A stretch of 22,657 nt of DNA from JANXVV01 sp038230975 (lineage in GTDB: Bacteria > Planctomycetota > Phycisphaerae > Tepidisphaerales > Tepidisphaeraceae), in NCBI GenBank assembly GCA_038230975.1, contig JBBRMF010000059.1, positions 1 through 22,657 on the forward strand, read 5' to 3'. Shown piece by piece: positions 1 through 6,936 of this stretch (position 1 is its first letter; each line of letters begins with the position of its first letter). The notes under the pieces were generated by a model. That model did no database searches, was not told the origin of the DNA, and saw only the letters and a list, made by a program, of their open reading frames with translations. The translations under genes were made by a program, and so were the position numbers.

Positions 1-1505
1 AGATTGATGCCAAACTCCGCACGTTACGAATCAATCCTTCAGAAGTTTGCGATGATGGAATGTTTCTCCGTCGGGCTTATCTAGATCTGCTGGGCATTCT
101 CCCAACGCCTGACGAAGCCAAAGCATTTGTCACGGACAGTTCTCCGGACAAGCGCTCGCGATTGATCGATCAACTGCTCGAACGACCGGAATATGTCGAC
201 TTCTGGGCTCTCAAATGGTCCGATCTGCTCCGCAACGAAGAACGCACGATCGACCGCAAAGGGGTCCAGCAATTTCACGGGTGGATTCGCCGCAGCATCG
301 CTGAAAATAAACCGCTCGATCGATTCGTGCGTGAGCTGCTCAGCGCACGCGGCAGCACCTACTCCAACCCGCCGGCCAACTATTACCGGGCCAATCGCGA
401 TCCCGTCACGCGCGGTGAAGCAACCGCCCAATTGTTCCTTGGGGTTCGTCTTCAGTGCGCTCAATGCCACAACCATCCATTCGATCGATGGACGCAGGAT
501 GATTACTATGGCTGGGCCGATGTCTTTGCCCGCGTCGACTACAAAATCATCGAAAATCGCCGAACCGACTCAAACGACAAACACGAATTTATCGGCGAGC
601 AGATTGTCTTTGAATCCACCAAGGGCGACGTCAAAGACCCGCGCGGCGATCGAACGGTCAAACCTCTGCTGTTGAGCACCGCCGCTCCGCTTGCCGAAGA
701 TAAAAGTCGGCTGGATACGCTGGCGGATTGGGTTACCACTCCAAAGAATCCATTTTTTGCAGCCGCCCAGGTGAATCGCATCTGGTTTCATCTGATGGGT
801 CGTGGCCTGGTCGATCCGATCGATGATTTCCGCCCGACCAACCCGGCAAGCCATCCAAAGTTATTGGAGCTGCTCGCAAACGACTTTGTCGAGCACGGCT
901 ACGACGTTCGCCACATGATCCGCCGCATCATGTCCACGCGGGCCTATGCACTTTCATCCGTGCCGAATGAAACCAATGCCGAGGATGAGATGAACTACTC
1001 GCATGTCATTCCGAGGCGTTTGACGGCCGAGCAATTGATGGATGCCCAACATGAAGTGGCGGCCGTGCCGGCAGAGTTCGCCGGGTATCCCAAAGGCATT
1101 CGAGCCGCGCAAATTCCCGGTGTGAAAGTCTCCCACAGACACCAGGCAATCTCACAGGCAGATCAACTGCTGATCACCTTCGGCAAGCCCGCCCGCCAAC
1201 TGGTCTGCGAATGTGAACGCTCCAGCGAAACGACACTCGGACAGGCGTTCCAATTCATCAGCGGCCCGGAAATCACCCGAATCCTGGCCGATCCCGATAA
1301 CCGCCTCACGCAACTATTGGCCGACAACAAAACCAACGACCAGATTGTCGACGAGCTCTATTGGGCGACCCTGACCCGCGCTCCTTCGGAAACAGAACGC
1401 ACCGCCATGGTCACCCACGTGCGAAAAACGAAAGACCGCCGACAGGGCTTGGAAGATGTGGTCTGGGCGCTGTTCAACGCCAAGGAATTTGTCCTGCGAC
1501 GTTAG
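1..1505 (+). CDS. DUF1549/DUF1553 domain protein, 5'-truncated by window edge
   Basis: The frame is open from base 3, and residues upstream of the first ATG (base 60) already fit the family (IDAKLRTLRINPSEVCDDG), so the true start lies before the window. The DUF1549 part includes FLRRAYLDLLGILPTPDEA and the conserved CAQCHNHPFDRW stretch. The DUF1553 part includes NPFFAAAQVNRIWFHLMGRG and the HPKLLELLANDF region. Proteins of this kind are abundant in Planctomycetes, usually exported, and normally paired with a DUF1501 gene, as here. Their biochemical role is not established. The CxxCH inside the Cys/His motif resembles a haem c site, but it is a family feature and does not prove haem binding. 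An N-terminal signal or PSCyt domain, if present, is outside the window. The stop is TAG at 1503-1505. Confidence 0.93.
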   Translation, partial: IDAKLRTLRINPSEVCDDGMFLRRAYLDLLGILPTPDEAKAFVTDSSPDKRSRLIDQLLERPEYVDFWALKWSDLLRNEERTIDRKGVQQFHGWIRRSIAENKPLDRFVRELLSARGSTYSNPPANYYRANRDPVTRGEATAQLFLGVRLQCAQCHNHPFDRWTQDDYYGWADVFARVDYKIIENRRTDSNDKHEFIGEQIVFESTKGDVKDPRGDRTVKPLLLSTAAPLAEDKSRLDTLADWVTTPKNPFFAAAQVNRIWFHLMGRGLVDPIDDFRPTNPASHPKLLELLANDFVEHGYDVRHMIRRIMSTRAYALSSVPNETNAEDEMNYSHVIPRRLTAEQLMDAQHEVAAVPAEFAGYPKGIRAAQIPGVKVSHRHQAISQADQLLITFGKPARQLVCECERSSETTLGQAFQFISGPEITRILADPDNRLTQLLADNKTNDQIVDELYWATLTRAPSETERTAMVTHVRKTKDRRQGLEDVVWALFNAKEFVLRR

Positions 1506-1513
1506 GAAAACGG

Positions 1514-1570
1514 AGCATGGGCAACCAGCCCATGGTTTTGTAATAAAGACATGGGCTGGTAGCCCATGCT
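1514..1570. repeat. Nested palindromic repeat between DUF1553 and DUF1501 genes
   Basis: Two 21-base arms (1514-1534 and 1550-1570) are reverse complements with one mismatch, separated by 15 bases. Each arm is itself palindromic (CATGGGCT-GGT-AGCCCATG). The right arm plus three bases (1550-1573) recurs identically at 15015-15038. It could fold as a strong hairpin in the mRNA linking the two genes. It looks like a dispersed intergenic repeat rather than a terminator, since no T-run follows. Confidence 0.85.
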
Positions 1571-1603
1571 ACGCACGACATTTTGCTCGCTTCGAGAATC
1601 ACC

Positions 1604-3028
1604 ATGCGATCCCCTAAACCAACTTCCGCGTGTCAAAGCTTCCATCAGGCGGCACTCTCCCGCCGCAGTCTACTTCGCGTCGGTGGTTTGGGTTTGCTCG
1701 GCTTAACAATGCCGAAGATCCTGCACGCCGCCGACCCAAAGAACTGGACTGCTGACACCGTCAAAAAAATCGCCCCGCGTGCCAAGTCCGTCATATTCCT
1801 CTATCAATTCGGTGGCCCAAGTCATATCGATATGTTCGATATGAAGCCCGATGCGCCTGAAGCCTATCGGGGGCCACATAAACCGATATCATCGAATGTA
1901 CCAGGCATTCAGATCTCGGAAAAGCTGCCGCGCGTCGCGAAGATCATGGATAAAGTCACGCTGATTCGCAGCATGACGCATACCATGAAGAATCATAATT
2001 CCGCGGCGTATTATGCTTTGACCGGTCACGCACCGCCGGTAGATGATATTCGACTCAAAGATACTCTGGATCTGTTTCCGGCGTATGGTTCGGTGGTCGA
2101 TGCGCTGTCTCCTTCCAGTGGTGAAGTGCCCACGAGCGTTGCGTATCCCTATCTGATTCGTGACGGAGCTGTCACCCCTGGGCAGCACGCAAGTTTCCTG
2201 GGTAAGGCTCACGATCCGTTCTTTTTCTCGCAGGATCCGAACAGTTCCGGATTTGCGTTGCCGGAACTCAGCCTACCTGCCGACATGCCCGCTGGCCGAC
2301 TGGAGCAACGGCGTGAATTGCAAAAGATGATTGATCGGCAATCTCATCTGCTCGATCAATCCGCCGCGGCACGTGGGTTGGATGAATACTATGTCAAAGC
2401 GTTGTCGATGCTGAATTCGACGAAGCTTCGAGATGCCTTCAATCTGTCCGCGGAAAAAGATACGCTGAGAGATGCCTACGGCCGCCATACGTACGGCCAA
2501 AGCCTTTTGCTTTCACGGCGTCTGGTCGAAGCGGGCGCAAAATTCATCACCGTCTATTTCTCCGACACGATCGGCGGGCAAAGCCCCACGGGGGGTGGCT
2601 GGGATACACACGGGTTCGGCAACACCCACATGTTCCCGATCGTCGAAAAATTCCATCTTCCGATCACGGATCAAACCTTGCCAACACTGCTGATCGATCT
2701 CGATGAGCGTGGTTTGCTCGATACCACGCTGGTCGTTTGGATGGGTGAGTTCGGCCGCACACCCAAGATCAATACGCAAACCAGCCGCGACCATTGGCCG
2801 GAATGTTACACCACGCTGCTGGCCGGCGGTGGGGTGAAGCGCGGGTATGTCTATGGCGCTTCCGACAAGCACGGTGAGCATCCAGCCAACAATCCCGTGC
2901 GGCCCGATGATCTGGCGGCCACGATGTTCTACCTTCTCGGCATCGACCCATCCACCGAAATGCGCGGCCTTGGCAATCGACCGGTTGCCATCTCCGAAGG
3001 TAAACCCGTGATGGATTTATTGGCATAA
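1604..3028 (+). CDS. DUF1501 domain protein, Tat-exported
   Basis: The 474-residue product starts with a twin-arginine signal: SRRSLLRVGG around residues 19-28, a hydrophobic GLGLLGL stretch, and an AxA-like end near HAADP (about residue 43). The body matches DUF1501, an alkaline-phosphatase/sulfatase-like fold: FLYQFGGPSHIDMFDMKPDA near the start, a GGWDTHG segment, and WMGEFGRTPK with a C-terminal HGEHPANNPVRPDDLAATMF region. I chose ATG 1604 rather than the in-frame TTG at 1583, because the TTG lies next to the upstream repeat and adds no signal feature. DUF1501 genes typically follow DUF1549/DUF1553 genes in planctomycetes, and the two probably act together outside the cytoplasm. The substrate is unknown. 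Confidence 0.93.
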   Translation: MRSPKPTSACQSFHQAALSRRSLLRVGGLGLLGLTMPKILHAADPKNWTADTVKKIAPRAKSVIFLYQFGGPSHIDMFDMKPDAPEAYRGPHKPISSNVPGIQISEKLPRVAKIMDKVTLIRSMTHTMKNHNSAAYYALTGHAPPVDDIRLKDTLDLFPAYGSVVDALSPSSGEVPTSVAYPYLIRDGAVTPGQHASFLGKAHDPFFFSQDPNSSGFALPELSLPADMPAGRLEQRRELQKMIDRQSHLLDQSAAARGLDEYYVKALSMLNSTKLRDAFNLSAEKDTLRDAYGRHTYGQSLLLSRRLVEAGAKFITVYFSDTIGGQSPTGGGWDTHGFGNTHMFPIVEKFHLPITDQTLPTLLIDLDERGLLDTTLVVWMGEFGRTPKINTQTSRDHWPECYTTLLAGGGVKRGYVYGASDKHGEHPANNPVRPDDLAATMFYLLGIDPSTEMRGLGNRPVAISEGKPVMDLLA

Positions 3029-3084
3029 TTCTATGGTCCCCTCCCCCCATGGACTGGACTGGTCGTTTTATTTAGAGCACTTTT

Positions 3085-3201
3085 CAAGATGGTGCCCCGC
3101 GCCGGGTGCCACTGGTCGCGGTACTCCGAGACCTGTGCTGCCTGATCGCCGCAAGAACACAGGTCTGCGAGTACGCCGACCTGTGGCACCCGGCCATCTT
3201 G
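3085..3201. repeat. Long imperfect hairpin
   Basis: The outermost arms are CAAGATGG (3085-3092) and CCATCTTG (3194-3201). Inner parts pair as GCCGGGTGCCAC with GTGGCACCCGGC, GTACTCCG with a near match, and AGACCTGTG (3129-3137) with CACAGGTCT (3158-3166). The loop is 20 bases. It is too long and lacks the T-run of an ordinary terminator. It lies inside the repeat-bounded interval. Confidence 0.75.
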
Positions 3202-3229
3202 CACGATTCATCATCATGAAAAACGCTCT

Positions 3230-3301
3230 AGCCGGACCGCTTGCGAACCGTGCTTAGCGGCGGTCCGAAGCCCTCGGACACGGGCCGCAAGCGGTCCGGC
3301 T
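3230..3301. repeat. Inverted repeat with 16-base perfect arms
   Basis: AGCCGGACCGCTTGCG (3230-3245) is exactly complementary to CGCAAGCGGTCCGGCT (3286-3301). The 40-base loop holds a smaller hairpin, GTCCGA-AGCCC-TCGGAC. It is followed by TAAATAAA, a signature also seen at about 8492. Confidence 0.85.
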
Positions 3302-3351
3302 AAATAAAGCGACAGCCCCTTCGCATGGGGGGAGAGAACCGGAAAAATACT

Positions 3352-4641
3352 ATGAATCGATGGACGATTTTCTGCATCGCGATCCTCGCATGCTCCACAG
3401 CCTTTGCCGAACCACACGGACCGGTGCGGGTCGAATTGAGCGGTGAACCGGGTCATTGGCAGCTCCTGCGCGCGGGAAAGCCTTATTTCATTCAAGGGGG
3501 TGGAGGCAAAGGATCGCAGAAAGCGCTCGCCGCCGCCGGTGGCAATTCAATCCGCACCTGGGCTCCGGACAATATGGATGCCCAGCTCGATGAAGCCCAA
3601 TCGCTCGGCCTCACCGTCACGATCGGAATCTGGCTCGGGCATCCTCGTCATGGCTTCAACTATACCAACGCCAAACAGGTGGAAGATCAACTCGATATGG
3701 CGCGGTCGGCCATTCTCAAATATAAGGATCATCCGGCGGTGCTCATGTGGGGGCTGGGCAACGAAATGGAGAGTGTCGGCAGCGAGGACAATGCCGCCCT
3801 CTGGTCGGCGATCAACAACGTGGCGTCGATGGCTCACAAGCTTGATCCCAACCACCCGACGATGACTGTTGTAGCGGGGATCGGTGGCAAGAAAGTCTCA
3901 CACATCCACAAGCTTTGTCCCGATATCGACATCATTGGCATCAACCAGTACGGCGGCATCGAATCGCTTCCGAAACAATACAAGGAAACCGGAGGAACCA
4001 AGCCTTACATCGTGACCGAGTTCGGCCCACCGGGAGCCTGGGAAACGGGCAAAAATTCTTTCGGTGCCGTTCCGGAGTTGACCAGTACCCAAAAGGCCAA
4101 GTGCTATGCGAATGCCTGGCGAACTGCGATCGCACCGCAAAAAGGGATCTGCCTGGGGGGTTACGCTTTCGTATGGGGCCAGAAGCAGGAGGCCACCGCC
4201 ACCTGGTTCGGAACTTTCCTGCTCGACGGCGCGCGGCTTGGGGCGGTCGATGCGCTGACGGAAATCTGGACCGGTAAACCTCCGGTGAATCGATGCCCGG
4301 TCATCGCACGTTTAAAGCTGGAAGGAGATGACGATGTGGACGCCGCGGCCGTGGTGCAGGCGAGCTTGCAAGCTTCTGATCCGGAAGGCGATCCCCTCAC
4401 TTTTCGATGGGTACTTCAGGCAGAGACATCAAAAATGAATTTCGTGGGTGATGTCGAAATGGCTCCGAAAATCTTTGAAGGAGCCATCGTGAAATTCGAC
4501 GGGAACCACGTTGAAGTCAAGATGCCGAAAGATGCGGGTTCTTATCGTCTGTTCGTTTACGTCTACGACGATCATGGCGGGGCGGCGGTCGCGAACGTTC
4601 CCATCCATGTGAAAGGTGCCGTATCATTGCCGAAACGTTAG
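3352..4641 (+). CDS. Secreted glycoside hydrolase, (beta/alpha)8-barrel clan A type (GH2/GH5-like)
   Basis: The 429-residue protein has a clear signal peptide (MNRWTIFCIAILACSTAFA, cleavage near residue 19). The start at 3352 is preferred over ATG 3325, which would put nine polar residues before the signal. The barrel begins with QGGGGKGSQ and NSIRTWAPDN. WGLGNEME carries the likely acid/base Glu138 and VTEFGPPG the likely nucleophile Glu223, the Asn-Glu...Glu pattern of clan GH-A retaining enzymes. The region from about residue 325 (ASLQASDPEGDPLTFRWVLQ) looks like a PKD/Ig-like beta-sandwich domain. Closest by appearance is a GH2 TIM-barrel domain without the usual sandwich domain in front. 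It probably cleaves a beta-linked glycan in the periplasm or outside the cell. The substrate cannot be told from sequence. Confidence 0.85.
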   Translation: MNRWTIFCIAILACSTAFAEPHGPVRVELSGEPGHWQLLRAGKPYFIQGGGGKGSQKALAAAGGNSIRTWAPDNMDAQLDEAQSLGLTVTIGIWLGHPRHGFNYTNAKQVEDQLDMARSAILKYKDHPAVLMWGLGNEMESVGSEDNAALWSAINNVASMAHKLDPNHPTMTVVAGIGGKKVSHIHKLCPDIDIIGINQYGGIESLPKQYKETGGTKPYIVTEFGPPGAWETGKNSFGAVPELTSTQKAKCYANAWRTAIAPQKGICLGGYAFVWGQKQEATATWFGTFLLDGARLGAVDALTEIWTGKPPVNRCPVIARLKLEGDDDVDAAAVVQASLQASDPEGDPLTFRWVLQAETSKMNFVGDVEMAPKIFEGAIVKFDGNHVEVKMPKDAGSYRLFVYVYDDHGGAAVANVPIHVKGAVSLPKR

Positions 4642-4674
4642 TAACCGAAGGTTGTTCATTCCACGCAAGCACTC

Positions 4675-4680
4675 AGGAGA
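4675..4680 (+). promoter_or_regulatory. Shine-Dalgarno AGGAGA that decides the start at 4685
   Basis: AGGAGA ends four bases before ATG 4685. An in-frame GTG at 4616, inside the end of the upstream gene, has no such site. Confidence 0.6.
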
Positions 4681-4684
4681 TTTG

Positions 4685-5554
4685 ATGGTAGAAGCTTTAG
4701 AAAGCCGGCTGTTGTTTTCCGGGCCGCCCATCGATACTTCTACCGTTAAACTTTACGCGCCCGAGGGTACCGCCGCCGGAATTAACCGCACGCAGGGAGA
4801 CGTCTGGTTTGTGATTCACGGCCTGTACTCCTCCAAGAATGATCCCGGTATCCAGCAATTGGCTGCCTCGGTCAACACGACCTTGCCGGGGAAACAGGTG
4901 AGACTCATCGATTGGGGTGACCTCGCGCGGGCACCGATTGATAATCCTACAGCCGTGCGACATGCCTTGGCCGCCGCCGATGCGGTGGCGGCGCAAGTCC
5001 GCGCCGCCCATATCCAAGGCAAACATATCAACATCATCGGGTTCAGCATGGGTGGGTTAGTCGAGGATCGATTGGCTGCGGATCTGCACGGCGTGAACCG
5101 ATTGATCGTAGTCGATGTGGCTGCCCCTCCCATCGGGACCGACAAGCGTGGTCATCCGATTTACGCAAAAACGAACTTTGCCGGCAATTCCAAGTACTCT
5201 ATTGCGTTCTATGGAGCATCATATATTCCGGGGAATCTGACCACAGACGATACGGTCCAACTGACGGGTCTTACGGGGACACAATTGGACCAGCACATTG
5301 AGAGTTTTGATGTGTTCAATACGATGATGCTCCGGAATGCTGGTTTGGAATCATCGGCCGGGGACCGGATCAGCGGACTGTTCTCTACTCAAAATATCCT
5401 CGACGGCAATCTCCCCGCTTGGCGAAAAAACACTTATTCACCCGGGTTTGAATCCACTTTATCGTGCGTGCAGACACCTGGTTCATCGTCTGAATTTGAA
5501 CCCTCGGTGTTGACGTATGTCGATCGGCGTGGGGTGACCGTGCAGATTACATAG
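4685..5554 (+). CDS. Alpha/beta hydrolase (lipase-like) with N-terminal LExRL motif
   Basis: The 289-residue product begins MVEALESRLLFSG, a variant of the planctomycete LEPR-XLL N-terminal motif. An alpha/beta-hydrolase fold follows: VWFVIHGLYSS (oxyanion strand, residues 41-50) and the nucleophile elbow GFSMGG with Ser121. VVDVAAPP may hold the acid. A His in DQHIES is a candidate for the triad. This suggests an exported esterase, lipase or acyl hydrolase. The alternative GTG start at 4616 adds 23 residues containing NRRLFIPRKH. Such a basic stretch before the LExRL motif is common in the family, so the longer form is possible despite the good AGGAGA site at 4685. It lies 43 bases after the glycosidase and is probably co-transcribed with it. 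Confidence 0.78.
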   Translation: MVEALESRLLFSGPPIDTSTVKLYAPEGTAAGINRTQGDVWFVIHGLYSSKNDPGIQQLAASVNTTLPGKQVRLIDWGDLARAPIDNPTAVRHALAAADAVAAQVRAAHIQGKHINIIGFSMGGLVEDRLAADLHGVNRLIVVDVAAPPIGTDKRGHPIYAKTNFAGNSKYSIAFYGASYIPGNLTTDDTVQLTGLTGTQLDQHIESFDVFNTMMLRNAGLESSAGDRISGLFSTQNILDGNLPAWRKNTYSPGFESTLSCVQTPGSSSEFEPSVLTYVDRRGVTVQIT

Positions 5555-5603
5555 AGCAGTCTTCAGTTTGATGTGTCGCGGAAGCGACTATTCGCACGCT
5601 ATA

Positions 5604-5668
5604 GGGTTGGGTGTACTCGCCCACTGATTTGCCGAGTGGCACGAACGGTCGGCGGATACACCCAACCC
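5604..5668. repeat. 12-base inverted repeat between convergent genes
   Basis: GGGTTGGGTGTA (5604-5615) and TACACCCAACCC (5657-5668) are perfect complements with a 41-base loop. It sits between the convergent hydrolase and winged-helix genes. A related half (TACACCCACCC) occurs at about 18764. It may stop transcription from both sides, but no T-tract is visible, so a dispersed repeat is as likely. Confidence 0.6.
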
Positions 5669-5693
5669 ACATCTAAATTCGCGAAGAATCGAA

Positions 5694-6161
5694 TCAGGCA
5701 ATGGTGTAGCGGCTGCCGCGACCCTGTTTGTTAGGTTCACGCTTGATCTTCTTATCTTTGAATAGCTTCGAAAGGGAATTGTCGGCCGATGCCCCTCGAC
5801 CTTCTCCGGTCCAATGCGCCTGCACTTCGGCGGTGGTGGGATTGCCGCGTTTGCGGATAAACCCTAGAACCGATTCATCGCCGGTGACGGCGAATCGATT
5901 CTGAGTCCCTTTGGATGCCGTCGCGGGTTTTGCCGGCTTGGAAGCGGGCGACTTCGCTGGCTTTTGGGCGGGAGCCTTCGCGACGACAGCGGCCTTGGGG
6001 GCGGCGGCCGGGCGCTGGCCACCAATCAACGAACCCAGCAGGCTGCCAATGTGCGAGAGTGTTTCGGCGAGGGCGGCCGCGTTTTCCGCATGCGCACGCT
6101 GCTGGGATTCCAGCTTTTGAATCAATTCGACCAGGTTTGACGATGATGTGACTGCAGGCAT
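5694..6161 (-). CDS. Small protein with coiled coil, Ala/Lys/Pro linker and winged-helix-like C-terminus
   Basis: This 155-residue product is not assigned to a named family. Residues 8-45 look helical and amphipathic (LVELIQKLESQQRAHAENAA), suggesting oligomerisation. Residues 50-85 are an Ala/Lys/Pro-rich, histone-tail-like linker with repeated KPAK and PASKPAKPA. Residues 93-155 (ESVLGFIRKRGNPTTAEVQA, then GRGSRYTI at the end) look like a small winged helix in which a glycine-rich wing precedes the last strand. It could bind nucleic acid as a nucleoid or regulatory protein, but this is inference. The start is well supported: AAGGAGA lies four bases before the ATG on the minus strand. Confidence 0.8.
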   Translation of the reverse strand: MPAVTSSSNLVELIQKLESQQRAHAENAAALAETLSHIGSLLGSLIGGQRPAAAPKAAVVAKAPAQKPAKSPASKPAKPATASKGTQNRFAVTGDESVLGFIRKRGNPTTAEVQAHWTGEGRGASADNSLSKLFKDKKIKREPNKQGRGSRYTIA

Positions 6162-6265
6162 GAAGTCTCCTTCAAAAAAAAGTAGTCTGGTTCGGGCAAC
6201 AAGTAAGATGTGGCCTCGCGCCGCATCATAGTCGAATAGGGTTCAGATTGGTATCTTCATGCACC

Positions 6266-6541
6266 ATGGCTGACCTTACCAATCCTCGGTTGATCTACCT
6301 CAAGGGATTTCTCTTCTTCCTGTGCGGCCTGATCTCGGCCCTACTATTGATCCTCGAAAGCCCAACCGCGAAAACTATTTTTCTGGTGACAATGACCGGT
6401 TGGTGTTTCGCGAGGTTCTACTATTTCGCGTTCTATGTCATCCAGCATTATGTAGATCCTTCCTACCGATTTGCCGGGCTGTGGTCTTTCATCGTCTACT
6501 TTTTTGAAAGCAGACGGACAAAGTTGCCGCGCGAAAAATGA
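6266..6541 (+). CDS. Small two-helix membrane protein
   Basis: The 91-residue product begins MADLTNPRLIYLKGFLFFLC. Two hydrophobic segments, about residues 11-30 and 36-58, are joined by LESPTAKT, and an aromatic-rich tail (YYFAFYVIQHYVDP) ends in basic residues. I take ATG 6266 over the in-frame TTG at 6248. The composition and clean frame support a real gene. I recall similar short proteins in planctomycete genomes, but no function is known to me. It stands alone between a minus-strand gene and a 395-base gap. Confidence 0.68.
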   Translation: MADLTNPRLIYLKGFLFFLCGLISALLLILESPTAKTIFLVTMTGWCFARFYYFAFYVIQHYVDPSYRFAGLWSFIVYFFESRRTKLPREK

Positions 6542-6936
6542 AACAAAACAGAACAAAATGGAACAGATATGTGCGGGGCGTTTGTTCACTTCATTCGAAG
6601 TTTCAAGCCAATATCGGGGAAATGTCCCAGGGTTCCACGGAGAAGGCAAGGCCTATTTTTTAGGGGTCGGTTATTCCACATGGACGTGCCGCGTCACAGG
6701 GCTTTTATCTTCTCCGTTTCCCCCAAGCGTTGAACAGAGAGTACGGGCGGGATATCCGGGTCGCGGATTCATTTAAGGACTGATTCTCGGACCTGAAAAT
6801 CCGCAAGGATTTGGAGGCCGTTCGCAAAAACGGTGCTATAGTTGAGGCGAGACTCGGCGTTCACCAGGCCGGGTCGTCAATCCGATATGTGTTTAAGGAT
6901 TGCCCACTGATGTAGTCATTCCCGGAGGGATGAACG
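6542..6936. other. Gene-free interval before the sulfotransferase
   Basis: I see no convincing gene in this 395-base stretch. The ORF at 6471-6776 overlaps the membrane-protein gene and has no protein-like character. It contains a small hairpin with a GCAA loop (AAATCC-GCAA-GGATTT, 6797-6812) and an extended -10-like TGCTATAGT at 6834-6842 that could promote the downstream gene. Confidence 0.6.
6834..6842 (+). promoter_or_regulatory. Possible extended -10 promoter element
   Basis: TGCTATAGT matches the TGN-TATAAT pattern with one deviation. No good -35 lies 16-18 bases upstream. It would start an RNA about 85 bases before the sulfotransferase. Confidence 0.35.

Larger units (their letters stand above)
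3035..3340. repeat. Repeat-bounded element with terminal inverted repeats (MITE-like)
   Basis: The left end 3035-3077 and the reverse complement of the right end 3298-3340 align without gaps at 30 of 43 positions. The shared parts are GGTNCNCTCCCCCCATG at the outside and GTCG-N-TTTATTTAG at the inside. A third related copy of one end lies at about 8487-8531, sharing CCGGCTAAATAAA. The arrangement resembles a miniature non-autonomous element or a composite of REP-like palindromes. No target-site duplication was confirmed. Confidence 0.55.
3029..3351. other. Gene-free interval filled with nested inverted repeats
   Basis: This 323-base interval lies between the DUF1501 and glycosidase genes. 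I see no convincing coding frame. It holds a pair of inverted 43-base ends (3035-3077 and 3298-3340), a 117-base imperfect hairpin (3085-3201) and a second hairpin with 16-base perfect arms (3230-3301). The small ORFs crossing it are translations of these repeats. Confidence 0.8.

Noticed and set aside
450..490. CxxCH as a cytochrome c haem site in the DUF1549 protein
   Set aside because: CAQCHNHPF is a conserved part of DUF1549 itself; haem attachment cannot be concluded.
3214..3495. Minus-strand ORF containing LYLAGPLA
   Set aside because: Product of the repeat-filled interval; the same peptide type appears from the repeat near 8490.
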